From contig NZ_CAKMTD010000007.1 in assembly GCF_928391935.1 (NCBI RefSeq), forward strand, positions 1-64,000: 64,000 bases of DNA. The letters run 5' to 3'. Both the position numbers and the translations under genes were made by a program. The notes beneath the pieces were generated by a model that did not search any database, had not been told where the DNA came from, and saw only the letters and a list, made by a program, of their open reading frames with translations. Source of the stretch: Rothia nasimurium. Lineage in GTDB: Bacteria; Actinomycetota; Actinomycetes; Actinomycetales; Micrococcaceae. This document shows, piece after piece, positions 31,067 through 39,785 of this stretch (position 1 is the stretch's first letter; every line of letters starts with the position of its first letter).

Positions 31067-33661
31067 GTGCCTACCCAATCGTCGATTCCTCACTCCCGCC
31101 AGCCGCATCCCGGTGAACTTGACCTGGTGCTGGAACAGCTGGGCCTGCCGTCCTTACCGGAGCAGGTAACCCACGTGCGAACCCTACCGGCCAGGGAGGC
31201 CGTCACCGTTCCGTGGCCCGGCTGGGTACACCCGCGAGTCGTTGAGGCCTACCAAAACCTGGGGGTCGACGAACCCTACCTCCATCAGGTGCAGGCCGCT
31301 ACCGCTGCCCAGGAATCCCCGGGGAATCGGCATGTTATTTTGGCGACGGGTACCGCCTCGGGCAAGTCTCTGGCCTACCAGCTACCTGCCCTGGACGCTA
31401 TATACCGGGGAGAGTTTGAGGCCCAGGGGGCTGGTTTTGATTCGGGCCGGGCAACGGCCCTGTATCTTTCCCCCACCAAGGCTTTGGCTGCTGACCAGCT
31501 GGCCTCCCTGCGGTCCTTGAATCTGCCGGGTGTGGTAGCTGAAACCTATGACGGGGATACGCCGGTGGCTGATCGCCGGTTCATTCGGGAACGGGCTAAT
31601 TTTGTGTTGGCGAACCCCGATATGCTGCATCATGCGGTTCTTCCGAATCATGCCCGGTGGGCGGCCTTTTTGCGGAAGCTCAAGTACGTGATTATTGATG
31701 AGGCTCACGGGTATCGGGGGGTGTTTGGTGCCCATGTGTCCCTCTTGATTCGGCGTTTGCGGCGGGTGTGCCGCTACTACGGGGCGACCCCGGTGTTTGT
31801 GGGGGCTTCTGCGACGAGTGCTGAGCCTGCCGCTTCCTTTGCTCGGTTGATTGGGTCGCGGGTGGAGGCGGTTACTGCGGTGACGGAGTCGACGGCGCCT
31901 CGGGGCTCGACGCATGTGATGTTGTGGGAGCCGGAGTTTACTGATCTTGCGGAGGTGAAGGACAGGCTCTCGGTGTATGCCAACGGAGTTGCCCGGAAGG
32001 GGGCCCAGGGGTCGGGTGCTGGTGAGAATGGGGCACCCGTGCGAAAGTCTGTTATTACCCAGGCCGCTGAGATGATGGCTGACCTGGTGGTAGGGCGGAC
32101 CCGCACGATTGCTTTTATTAAATCCCGCCGGGGTGCTGAGGCCCTGGCCCAGACCGCTGGGCGCTACCTGGATGAGGTTGAGGCTGGCTTGTCTAGCCGG
32201 ATTGCGGCCTACCGTGCTGGCTATCTGCCTGAGGAGCGGCGGGCCCTGGAACAGGCCCTGCGACGAGGGGAGATCTTGGGTGTGGCGTCAACCAATGCTC
32301 TAGAGCTGGGTATTGATATTGCGGGTTTGGACGCGGTGTTGGTAGCTGGGTGGCCGGGGACGCGGGCGTCCTTCTACCAGCAGATTGGGCGGGCTGGCCG
32401 CGCGGGTCAGGATGCTTTGGCTGTGATGATAGCGAGTGAGGATCCGTTGGATACCTACCTTGTTCACCATCCGGAAGATATTTTTGATGCCGGGATTGAG
32501 AAGACTGTTTTTGATCCTGAAAACCCCTACGTGTTGAGCCCGCACCTGTGTGCGGCTGCAGCTGAGGTTCCCCTGCGCCGGGAGGAGCTGATGGTTTTTG
32601 GGAGGACCACGGAATTCTTGTTGGAGAAACTTGTGGCCCAGGGCTACCTGCGGCAGCGGGCAACCGGCTGGTTCTGGACCCACCCGGAGTCTGCTGCTGA
32701 CCTTGTCAATCTGCGCGGGGGTGGCTCTCCCCTGCAGATTATTGAGGCTGAGACGGGCTCGGTTATTGGCACGATGGACGACGGCCATGCCCACTCCCAG
32801 GGGCACCCTGGCGCTATCTATACCCATCAGGGTCTCACCTATGTGGTTGAGGATTTGGACGAAGACAACCGGGTGATTGCTGTCAGCCGGGTTGAGCCTG
32901 ACTACTATACCCAGTCCCGGGATATTACCGAGGTGACGGTGCTGGGGGCTGATGAGACTCTTCAGCAGGGGCAGGTGAGCCTGAACTTTGGGCGGGTGCG
33001 GGTGCGTTCCCAGGTGGTGGGCTACCAGCGGAAGTCTCTGATTGGCCAGCAGGTGCTGGGGGATGAGCCCTTGGACCTGCCTCCCCAGGAACTGCAGACT
33101 CGGGCGGTGTGGTGGGCGATGCCGTCCCCTCTTCTGCACGCAGCGGGGATTCATGAACGGGATATTCCCGGGGCCCTGCACGCAGCTGAACATGCCGCAA
33201 TTGGCCTACTGCCCCTGGTGGCTACCTGCGACCGGTGGGATATTGGTGGCCTCTCTACGGCCTTTCACGTGGATACTGAGCAGCCCACTATTTTTGTCTA
33301 TGACGGGCACCCCGGTGGGGCTGGTTTTGCAGAGCGTGGTTTCGAGCGGGTGAGCTCCTGGCTACGCGCTACTCTCGACACTATTTTGGCCTGTGAGTGT
33401 GAGCTGGGCTGCCCCTCCTGTGTGCAGTCGCCCAAGTGTGGTAACCGCAATGAGCCCCTGCATAAGGCTGGGGCGGCCCGGCTTCTTGCGACCCTGCTTG
33501 TTGAGGCTGGGGACCTGACCGAGAGCGAGCGCAGGTCGCTCCTGGAGCCCTTGGGGCAGGTGCAGGGTGAGGCTGGTCTTGCCCTGCCCCACGCTGCCGG
33601 TCAGCAGGTTTCTGCGGTTGAAGCCCTTACTGGTTTAGCGGACTCGGGGGATCCTTTCTAG
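31067..33661 (+). CDS. DEAD/DEAH-box helicase with DUF1998 (MrfA/YprA-like)
   Basis: 864 residues. The SF2 motor motifs are clear: Q-motif/Walker A ILATGTASGKSLAYQLPAL (about 86-104), LYLSPTKALAADQL (Ia), LANPDMLH, IIDEAHGYRG (II), VGASATSAEP (III), IAFIKSRRGAEAL (IV) and QQIGRAGRAGQDALAVMI (VI). The C-terminal DUF1998 region carries a four-Cys cluster CECELGCPSCVQSPKCGN. This is the MrfA/YprA family linked to excision repair of mitomycin-type damage. GTG 31067 is chosen: AGGTGGGA lies upstream, and the long N-terminal extension of the open frame overlaps the divergent gene. It borders the Tad genes, the known 'helicase/secretion neighbourhood'. Confidence 0.9.
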   Translation: MPTQSSIPHSRQPHPGELDLVLEQLGLPSLPEQVTHVRTLPAREAVTVPWPGWVHPRVVEAYQNLGVDEPYLHQVQAATAAQESPGNRHVILATGTASGKSLAYQLPALDAIYRGEFEAQGAGFDSGRATALYLSPTKALAADQLASLRSLNLPGVVAETYDGDTPVADRRFIRERANFVLANPDMLHHAVLPNHARWAAFLRKLKYVIIDEAHGYRGVFGAHVSLLIRRLRRVCRYYGATPVFVGASATSAEPAASFARLIGSRVEAVTAVTESTAPRGSTHVMLWEPEFTDLAEVKDRLSVYANGVARKGAQGSGAGENGAPVRKSVITQAAEMMADLVVGRTRTIAFIKSRRGAEALAQTAGRYLDEVEAGLSSRIAAYRAGYLPEERRALEQALRRGEILGVASTNALELGIDIAGLDAVLVAGWPGTRASFYQQIGRAGRAGQDALAVMIASEDPLDTYLVHHPEDIFDAGIEKTVFDPENPYVLSPHLCAAAAEVPLRREELMVFGRTTEFLLEKLVAQGYLRQRATGWFWTHPESAADLVNLRGGGSPLQIIEAETGSVIGTMDDGHAHSQGHPGAIYTHQGLTYVVEDLDEDNRVIAVSRVEPDYYTQSRDITEVTVLGADETLQQGQVSLNFGRVRVRSQVVGYQRKSLIGQQVLGDEPLDLPPQELQTRAVWWAMPSPLLHAAGIHERDIPGALHAAEHAAIGLLPLVATCDRWDIGGLSTAFHVDTEQPTIFVYDGHPGGAGFAERGFERVSSWLRATLDTILACECELGCPSCVQSPKCGNRNEPLHKAGAARLLATLLVEAGDLTESERRSLLEPLGQVQGEAGLALPHAAGQQVSAVEALTGLADSGDPF

Positions 33662-33683
33662 GGAGGTGGGCAAGGTTTGGCCC

Positions 33684-34103
33684 TTACGGGGTGGTGGCTG
33701 GTGGGCCTGCCCTGGATTTTCCCTGGGCTGGTCCGAGGAAGCTGAAGGGGCCGGGGATAGGCACGGTGACCCTCACATCTACTGTGCCAGTGCTCTGGGC
33801 AGGACGTCCGCACCCAGCTAGTTCTGCCCCGTTGGCCTGGCTTACCTCGGCGGCCAGGTCGCAGGGTTGTCCCGGAGTGAGCCCGCGGGCTGCATCGGCT
33901 GCGGCGAGGGCGGCAAGGTCAGCTGCTGTGGCAGCCCGGTGGTTAGCGTCAACAACGCCGACGAGACCTATGCAGGTGAGCCCTAGGACAAGCAGGGAAC
34001 ACACAGTTCCCACAGATGTCACGGTGGTGCTGCCCCGGTCGCAGTCGTCGGCTGGTGGGGTGGGGCTGTTGTGCCCTGTTGTGTGCGGTGGTGTCAGTGT
34101 CAC
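33684..34103 (-). CDS. TadE/TadG-like pseudopilin lacking the +5 glutamate
   Basis: 139 residues. A basic/polar N-terminus ends in DRGSTTVTSVGTV, followed by one hydrophobic helix (SLLVLGLTCIGLVGVVDA) and RAATAADLAALAAADAARG, then a Pro/Gly-rich extracytoplasmic end. This is the TadE-like protein of the helicase/secretion neighbourhood. After the predicted Gly/Ser processing site, the residue that is Glu in pilins is Thr/Val here. GTG 34103 overlaps the TadE stop (GTGA). Last gene of the Tad operon, convergent with the helicase. Confidence 0.82.
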   Translation of the reverse strand: MTLTPPHTTGHNSPTPPADDCDRGSTTVTSVGTVCSLLVLGLTCIGLVGVVDANHRAATAADLAALAAADAARGLTPGQPCDLAAEVSQANGAELAGCGRPAQSTGTVDVRVTVPIPGPFSFLGPAQGKSRAGPPATTP

Positions 34104-34492
34104 GGTCTTCCTCCCCCGTGTTCGGTGAGGGCCTGGGCATCGGCTGTGAGTGTCCAGCCGCTGATATCGCCGATCAGGCCGGGGGCTTCCCTGCTGACGC
34201 TGACCCAGGTGTAGGGCCCGTCCTCGTGGATCTGCACGGTTGCTTGTGGTTCGATCTCCGCTACGATTCTTGTCACGATAGCGGGGTCGTCCCCACGGGC
34301 TGCGGCCCTGGCTCCGAGTCTGGCTCCTTCTTCTAGTCGTAGTTGCGTCACTCCGGTGGCGGCAGCTCCCAATACCAGGGCCAGTATGAAAACTACTCCG
34401 GGCAGGGTCACTGCAAATTCTGCGGTAGCCGAGCCCCTGTCACCCTGCTGTGGGTGAGAGACCCCAGACGGGGGTAGCTGCCGCCTTACCAT
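34100..34492 (-). CDS. tadE: TadE-family pseudopilin
   Basis: 130 residues with the class III prepilin processing motif DRGSATAEFAVTLPG (cleavage after Gly, Glu at +5), then a hydrophobic helix and RLEEGARLGARAAARGD, typical of TadE. The C-terminal half is extracytoplasmic. ATG 34492 is preferred over GTG 34501 because AAAGG lies 8 bases upstream of it. It overlaps the next gene by 4 bases and follows the pilin gene by 14 bases. Confidence 0.85.
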   Translation of the reverse strand: MVRRQLPPSGVSHPQQGDRGSATAEFAVTLPGVVFILALVLGAAATGVTQLRLEEGARLGARAAARGDDPAIVTRIVAEIEPQATVQIHEDGPYTWVSVSREAPGLIGDISGWTLTADAQALTEHGGGRP

Positions 34493-34506
34493 GAGTTTCA
34501 CCTTTC

Positions 34507-34770
34507 TTAGGAACCTGTACTCAGGGCCGTCTGAACAATGCCCAGTAGCATCTGCCGGACCTCTTCAGATTTGAGAATCATCACCAGCAGACCGGCGAAG
34601 CCAACGGCAGCCAGCATGACGATGCCGTACTCGGCGGTCGTTGCCCCGGCTTCGGGGTCAGCCAGATCAGCAGGAAGATGGTCGTCTAGGTGGGCGGGCA
34701 GACCAGCTTTTTCACCCTGCTTGTAGTGCTCGTCAAGGGGAGCGGATGCTTTCTGGTGTAGATGTGTCAT
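34507..34770 (-). CDS. DUF4244 Flp-type pilin
   Basis: 87 residues. A long charged leader (about 45 residues) ends DPEAGATTAEYGIVMLAAVG: predicted cleavage is Gly/Ala, with Glu-Tyr at +5/+6, the hallmark of Flp pilins. One hydrophobic helix and a short tail follow. It is probably the main pilin subunit of the adjacent Tad system. ATG 34770 with GAAAGG 6 bases upstream. It is preceded by a 298-base leader with a 7-bp hairpin. Confidence 0.88.
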   Translation of the reverse strand: MTHLHQKASAPLDEHYKQGEKAGLPAHLDDHLPADLADPEAGATTAEYGIVMLAAVGFAGLLVMILKSEEVRQMLLGIVQTALSTGS

Positions 34771-35068
34771 GGTAGACCTTTCTCAAGTGGTAGTGGGTGC
34801 TGGTTGTAACCAGCAGGGGTGGTTCCCCGCTAGGTGGTGGGTAAGGGAAGGGGGTGTTATGGAATAGGTAGAGAAAAGGAATGCTCGCCCCTAGCGGGGG
34901 TACTTCTAGCCTGCCTGTGGGTGCTAGTGGGGTACAAGAGAAAGGGCGGGCTGTGGATAAGCCTTCACTGCCCCACACCCTACTTTGGCTAGTAGCAACA
35001 CCGAATTATTTAGCTTCGGGTAGGCAAAAAGGGTGAACCTGCACCTTCTATGACGGGCGGCCTTGCAC
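34771..35068. other. Pilin leader/intergenic region
   Basis: No coding frame seen. A palindrome gctggtt-gt-aaccagc (34799-34814) lies 29-44 bases upstream of the pilin ATG and could be an operator or leader hairpin. The separation suggests that the pilin is transcribed independently of, and more strongly than, tadABC. No convincing -35/-10 was fixed. Confidence 0.4.
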
Positions 35069-35638
35069 CTAGAAGAGGGTTGGTAGGAGGGCTATGAGTA
35101 CCGGTATCACGCCAAGACAGATAAAGGCTGGGAGGGAGCAAATACCTAGCGGCACCACCAGCTTGACGGCCAGGGCGGCCGCAGACTTTTCGTAGGCCCT
35201 TTGCCGGTGCCGACGGTGCCGCTCTGCCAGGACCCGCACCAGTTGGGCTCCTGGTGCCCCGGTAGCCAGGGTGAGGCCGAGGGCGTCCTGGACCCCGGCA
35301 AGTTCAGCGGGGACGTCCTGCCCCCAGGCCTGCTCCCACCGTGCCCCAGCTAGTAGTTTGGTAACCACTGCACCCAGATAGGGGCGGTGGCGGCCCCCGT
35401 CTAGTTCTCCAAGCAGACGAAGGGTGGCGGGCACAGACTGCCCGGCAGCCAGAAGGGTTGCGGTCACATCCAGGTAGAGGGCGCCGGGTAAAGCCTCTCC
35501 CTCCGGCAAACAACCTTCTGGTGGCCCAGGCTGGATTCCCTCGGTGGCCTGGGGGTTCTTCTGATGCCTGCGGTGTATCACAGCCAGAACTAGCGCCCCA
35601 GCAAGACACCCGATGCTGAGTAGCAGGAGCCAGGTCAC
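35069..35638 (-). CDS. tadC: TadC-like membrane platform protein
   Basis: 189 residues, type II secretion F-like. A first helix (2-19), a soluble section with the GspF-type helical core (YLDVTATLLAAGQSVPATLRLLG, then LALTLATGAPGAQLVRVLAERHR), and two C-terminal helices (AVKLVVPLGICSLPAFICLGVIPVL). It is shorter than proteobacterial TadC (about 300), as usual in actinobacteria. GTG 35638 overlaps the tadB stop (GTGA). With TadB it forms the inner-membrane assembly platform. Confidence 0.85.
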   Translation of the reverse strand: MTWLLLLSIGCLAGALVLAVIHRRHQKNPQATEGIQPGPPEGCLPEGEALPGALYLDVTATLLAAGQSVPATLRLLGELDGGRHRPYLGAVVTKLLAGARWEQAWGQDVPAELAGVQDALGLTLATGAPGAQLVRVLAERHRRHRQRAYEKSAAALAVKLVVPLGICSLPAFICLGVIPVLIALLPTLF

Positions 35639-36339
35639 AGGGTTCCCCTTTCTGCTCGGGCGATCAGGGAGGCCGTCCAGCGGCTACCTACCACGGCCAA
35701 GCCTAGGCCCATCACCCCCACAAGAGCACCGGCAACCGAACCGAAGAGGACGCCGATGGGGTCTGTTCCCATCACGATTCCCAGGGCAAGGCCCAGCAGG
35801 GGTAACCAGGACAAAATCCGGCCGGTTGCCCTGGGCCCGCTCAGGGCTGTCTCCCTCTGTTGGCGCAGGTCAATTTCGGTTTCAAGGAACCGGGCCAGCC
35901 GCTCAAAGACGTCGGCGACGGCGGCCCCCGCCTGCTCCGCCACCAACCAGCAGGCAGCGACCTGGGCTGCTACAGCCCTCACAGATTCTCGGGTGCAGGA
36001 CGCCCCCTGGGCCTCAATAACAGGGCTGATAGGACGGCCCAGTTCAGCAGCCGCAGCTGCCGCCTGGAGAAGGTCAGCTGCCTCAGTGAGGGCCAGCAGG
36101 TAGGCAGCATTCTGCCGTCTCCGCACGGCCCGCTCCAATGCAGGTAGCCTGGCCTGCTCGTCCTCCACAAGCCGCTTTTTCTTCGTCACATCATCAGCCA
36201 CCGTCCTGCAGGCAAAGGCGGGGGTCGCCCCGGCTCTTAACAGGGCAGAAAGCCTCCAGATAGCGTCCGGCCACAGCTCCTGCTCTTCCAGGGAAGCCGG
36301 TACAGGTGCAAAAAATCTGAGGAGCCGGTCTTCACGCAT
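35635..36339 (-). CDS. tadB: TadB-like membrane platform protein
   Basis: 234 residues. The N-terminal soluble half has a GspF-like core (WRLSALLRAGATPAFACRTV, then AACWLVAEQAGAAVADVFERLARFLETE), followed by two C-terminal helices (ILSWLPLLGLALGIVMGTDP and AGALVGVMGLGLAVVGSRW). ATG 36339 has GGAGGAGGGG upstream and overlaps tadA by 8 bases; tadC overlaps it by 4. It partners TadC in pilus assembly. Confidence 0.85.
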   Translation of the reverse strand: MREDRLLRFFAPVPASLEEQELWPDAIWRLSALLRAGATPAFACRTVADDVTKKKRLVEDEQARLPALERAVRRRQNAAYLLALTEAADLLQAAAAAAELGRPISPVIEAQGASCTRESVRAVAAQVAACWLVAEQAGAAVADVFERLARFLETEIDLRQQRETALSGPRATGRILSWLPLLGLALGIVMGTDPIGVLFGSVAGALVGVMGLGLAVVGSRWTASLIARAERGTL

Positions 36340-37741
36340 CACGCCCCTCCTCCCCCTGGCCAGTCCCGGCTGCCGGGCCGCCCAAGCAGGCTGCAGATCG
36401 CACGTCCTCGCTCCCCGGATGCCACATCAGGTAGGTTCCCTGACGGCGCTGCTCAACGGTACACACCGGCCTGGTATCAAGCCCCTGTTCCTGGCCCACC
36501 AGCCGGTAGACCCCAGCAACCTGCCGGCGCCCATCAGAAGCAGATCGCTCCAGGTGAATGATGTAGTCAAGTGCCGTTGCCGCCTGAAGGGCAACAGCTG
36601 AAGGAGCTACCCCGGCCAGGGCCCCCAGGGCAGCTAGACGGGCTGGAACGGCCTCAGCTGAATTGGCGTGTACGGTAGTTCCGCTCCCTGAGTGGCCGGT
36701 ATTCATGGCTGTGAACATATCCATCACCTCAGCACCACGGCACTCCCCAACTACCAGCCGGGTGGGCCGCATCCGCAGGGCCTGCCGGATCAACTCATCA
36801 AGCCCAACTGCCCCCTGCCCTTCAGCGTTAGCCTGCCGAGACTGCACCCCCACCACATGCGAATGATTGAGGTGAAGTTCAGGGGTATCTTCCACCACGA
36901 CCAGACGGTCTTCAACCTGAGCTTCAGACAGCATAGCCCCCAGAAGGGTAGTCTTACCCGTGCCCGTGCCACCGCTGACGGCAAAATTAGCCCGCCACCG
37001 CACCAGGTACCTCAAAAACTGTTCCAGGTCCCGCCCCATCATGCCGCCCTGGGCAAGGTCTGAGAGGGAAGGACGTCGTTGCGGCTGCACCCGAATGGAC
37101 AGGAGGGTCCCGGCCTGGCTCAAGGGAGGCAGCATCGCGTGGACACGGGCAGAACCCCCTCCCGACAGGCCCTGAATCTGCACGTCACAGGCAGGATGGG
37201 AGTCGTCCAGCCGCCCACCGGCCGCTACAATCAGCCGGGTCGCCAAGGCCCTGACCTCAGCCTCTGACTCGAACTGCACCGGGGCCGCCCGCAACCGTCC
37301 TTGGGCTTCAAACCACACGTCCTGGGGGCCGTTGACAAAAATATCGGTGAGCCCCGGGGTTGCCAGCAAAGATTCAAGCCTGCCCAGCCCGGTCAGCTCG
37401 GCCCGCAAGATGCTTTCAGCCTCTGCACACGAGTCCAAGAGTTTCGCGTGATGCCCTGGATCGCTCGCAGGATCAGCCAGGCCCTGTGCAGCTTCAGCCA
37501 CCAGTAGCCCCAGGTCAGCTGGGTCTTGCCCCGGCAAGGTAGCAGGGGTAACCGCCTGGGCAGGAAGATCGAAGAATTGCTGCCTGGCCTTTTTAACAAT
37601 CAGCCGGGCGGCCCCCTCAGATACGGGAAAGCCCTTGTCTTCAGGCTCAACGGGCACAGCGTCCGCAGGGCTAAGCCAGCTCTCAGAGGGATAGGCCCCC
37701 GGTACGGCAGTGTTCCTAGAGGCAGAATAAACAGTTGTCAT
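36332..37741 (-). CDS. tadA: TadA/CpaF secretion ATPase
   Basis: 469 residues. An N-terminal helical domain is followed by the PilT-like ATPase: LLATPGLTDIFVNGPQDVWFE, Walker A VSGGTGTGKTTLLGAML, Asp box VVVEDTPEL, LVVGECRGAEVMDMFTAMNTGHSGSGTTVHANS (Walker B and His box). It powers pilin assembly or secretion. ATG 37741 (AAGGAA 7 bases upstream) is preferred over the longer frame. It heads tadA-B-C-pilin-E-E'. No CpaE/Ssd regulator precedes it and no prepilin peptidase is in the window. Confidence 0.92.
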   Translation of the reverse strand: MTTVYSASRNTAVPGAYPSESWLSPADAVPVEPEDKGFPVSEGAARLIVKKARQQFFDLPAQAVTPATLPGQDPADLGLLVAEAAQGLADPASDPGHHAKLLDSCAEAESILRAELTGLGRLESLLATPGLTDIFVNGPQDVWFEAQGRLRAAPVQFESEAEVRALATRLIVAAGGRLDDSHPACDVQIQGLSGGGSARVHAMLPPLSQAGTLLSIRVQPQRRPSLSDLAQGGMMGRDLEQFLRYLVRWRANFAVSGGTGTGKTTLLGAMLSEAQVEDRLVVVEDTPELHLNHSHVVGVQSRQANAEGQGAVGLDELIRQALRMRPTRLVVGECRGAEVMDMFTAMNTGHSGSGTTVHANSAEAVPARLAALGALAGVAPSAVALQAATALDYIIHLERSASDGRRQVAGVYRLVGQEQGLDTRPVCTVEQRRQGTYLMWHPGSEDVRSAACLGGPAAGTGQGEEGRDA

Positions 37742-37848
37742 GCGGGGTTCCTTGAGGTTACTCACCCCACCGGAACACTCCATTTTCTCTGCAACCATTT
37801 ATGCCACAGAAGAGCACCCCTGTCTACCCCTGGGGCCATAATAGAAGC

Positions 37849-39615
37849 ATGTATATCGTGCTCGGCCCCGCTACCTCCCCCAGCGAAACACCCCAGTGGG
37901 AGGCCATTACCCTGACCGAGACCGGGGACGGCACCCACCGCACCTTCCCCCTCCACAAGCTGCCCGACTTCGTCCGCGCCGTCGAAGCCCAAAACCCCCA
38001 TCGCACCATCCGCTGGGCCTGGGCAGACACCCGCCAAATCCTCCCCCAGCTCCTCGCCGCCGGAATCGCCCCCGCTTCCTGCCACGACCTGCGCCTAGCC
38101 CAACGAATCCTCACCACCGCAGCCACCCGCGCCGCCAACCACCTGCCCTATACCCCCACCGTCAACCTCACCCGCGACCCCGAACCCCCACCCGGTCACC
38201 TGCCCGCCCGCCGCCAAATCGACGGGCAAACCTCCCTCTTCGACGAACTCACAGACCCCACCCCCTCACGCACCCAGGCCGAACCCACCGCGTCCGTCCT
38301 GCTCACCGAACTCCGCGCCCAGCTAGAGGCCGTCGCCGTCTCCCCCGCCCCTGCCAGGCTCTCCCTCCTGCTTGCCGCAGAATCCCAAGGCGCCCTCATC
38401 GCCGCCGAAATCAAACACACCGGCATGCCCTGGAACCGCACCATCCACGAAAAAATCCTCGAACACGCCCTCGGCCCCCGCCCCACAGGCTACAACCGCC
38501 CCTACAAGATGGAGCGCCTCGCCGCCCGAATCAGAGAAGAACTCGGCGCACCCAACCTCAACCCCGACTCCCCCCAAGAAGTTCTCAAAGCCATGCAAGC
38601 AGCCGGCATGTCCGTCACCTCCACCCGCAAATGGGAACTCACCGAATGGGCCAACGCCGTCCCCCACCTGCGCGAAGAACGCTGGCAGATCGTCCGCCCC
38701 CTGCTCGACTACAAACGCCTCGCCCGCCTCTACACCGCCAACGGCTGGAACTGGCTCGACGCATGGGTACACAACAACCGCTTCCACCCCACCTACGAGG
38801 TGGGTTCTGCCGCCACCGGCCGCTGGGGCGGGCACGGCGGTGGTGCCATGCAAATCCCTAAGGACGTCCGCCCCGCCGTCCGCGCCGAAGACGGCATGAT
38901 GCTCACCGTCGCCGACGCCGCCCAAATCGAACCCCGCATCCTCGCCGTCATGAGCGGCGACCGCGCCCTCGCCGTCGCCGGACGCGGCACCGACCTCTAC
39001 CTCGGTATAGCCGAACTCGGCGAACGCACCGGCAGCGTCCTCAAGGACCGCTCCCACGCCAAAATCGCCCTACTCGCCGCCATGTACGGAGCCACCACCG
39101 GCGAAGGCGGGCAACTCATGCCCCACCTCAAAAAACTCTTCCCCGCCGCCATCGGCCTCACCGAACGCGCCGCTGACGTAGGCCTCCGCGGCGGGCAGGT
39201 CACCACCTACCTGGGGCGCACCTCCCCAGCCCCCTCCCACGCCTGGTTCCAAGCCCAACGCAACCAACTCACCGCAGCCGACGAACGCGCCGCCCGCTCA
39301 GCAGCCCGCGCTCACAGCCGCTTCACCCGTAACTTCGTCATCCAGGGAACCGCCGCCGAATGGGCTGTCATCTGGATGGCCCAGATTCGCAAGCGCCTGC
39401 GCACCGAACGTCGTTTCGGCAAGCGTATGCAAACCCGCCTGGTCTACTTCCTCCACGATGAAATCATGCTCTACGGGCCCGTTGGCGAATCAGCCCGCGC
39501 CGCCGAAATTGTGCGCGAGTCAGCGCAAGCTGCCGCCGAACTCATCTTCGGCCCCACCGACGTCGAATTCCCCGTCACCGTGGTCACCACCGACGACTAC
39601 TCGCAAGCTAAATAG
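37849..39615 (+). CDS. Family A DNA polymerase-like protein (putative bifunctional 3'-5' exonuclease/polymerase)
   Basis: 588 residues. The C-terminal half has all palm/finger motifs of Pol I: motif A VADAAQIEPRILAVMSGD, motif B KDRSHAKIALLAAMYGATTGEGG (O helix) and motif C YFLHDEIMLYGP. The N-terminal 150 residues align loosely with the exonuclease fold (WAWADTRQILPQLLAAGI, then CHDLRLAQRIL), but a DxE exo I motif is not seen, so proofreading activity is doubtful. There is no 5' nuclease domain. This is the actinobacterial second PolA-like family. ATG 37849 is chosen because the upstream extension overlaps the divergent tadA promoter. C-rich codon use is marked. Confidence 0.85.
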   Translation: MYIVLGPATSPSETPQWEAITLTETGDGTHRTFPLHKLPDFVRAVEAQNPHRTIRWAWADTRQILPQLLAAGIAPASCHDLRLAQRILTTAATRAANHLPYTPTVNLTRDPEPPPGHLPARRQIDGQTSLFDELTDPTPSRTQAEPTASVLLTELRAQLEAVAVSPAPARLSLLLAAESQGALIAAEIKHTGMPWNRTIHEKILEHALGPRPTGYNRPYKMERLAARIREELGAPNLNPDSPQEVLKAMQAAGMSVTSTRKWELTEWANAVPHLREERWQIVRPLLDYKRLARLYTANGWNWLDAWVHNNRFHPTYEVGSAATGRWGGHGGGAMQIPKDVRPAVRAEDGMMLTVADAAQIEPRILAVMSGDRALAVAGRGTDLYLGIAELGERTGSVLKDRSHAKIALLAAMYGATTGEGGQLMPHLKKLFPAAIGLTERAADVGLRGGQVTTYLGRTSPAPSHAWFQAQRNQLTAADERAARSAARAHSRFTRNFVIQGTAAEWAVIWMAQIRKRLRTERRFGKRMQTRLVYFLHDEIMLYGPVGESARAAEIVRESAQAAAELIFGPTDVEFPVTVVTTDDYSQAK

Positions 39616-39785
39616 GACGACGCGGATATGGGCAGGATGGTATGCCTACGCCCGCAACCGCTCTTGCTCCTCGCCTAGGGGCTCGTCGCAATTCACCGCC
39701 AGCCCCGATCCACGCGGGCTTCTAGGCACAGCAACCGCTCCGACCTTCCCGCCCAGCTAACTAAGCCCCAGCTAGCTGGCAGGTG

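Noticed and set aside
32300..33193. 297-residue antisense frame within the helicase gene
   Set aside because: Shadow of the helicase codons; no signal, RBS or motif.
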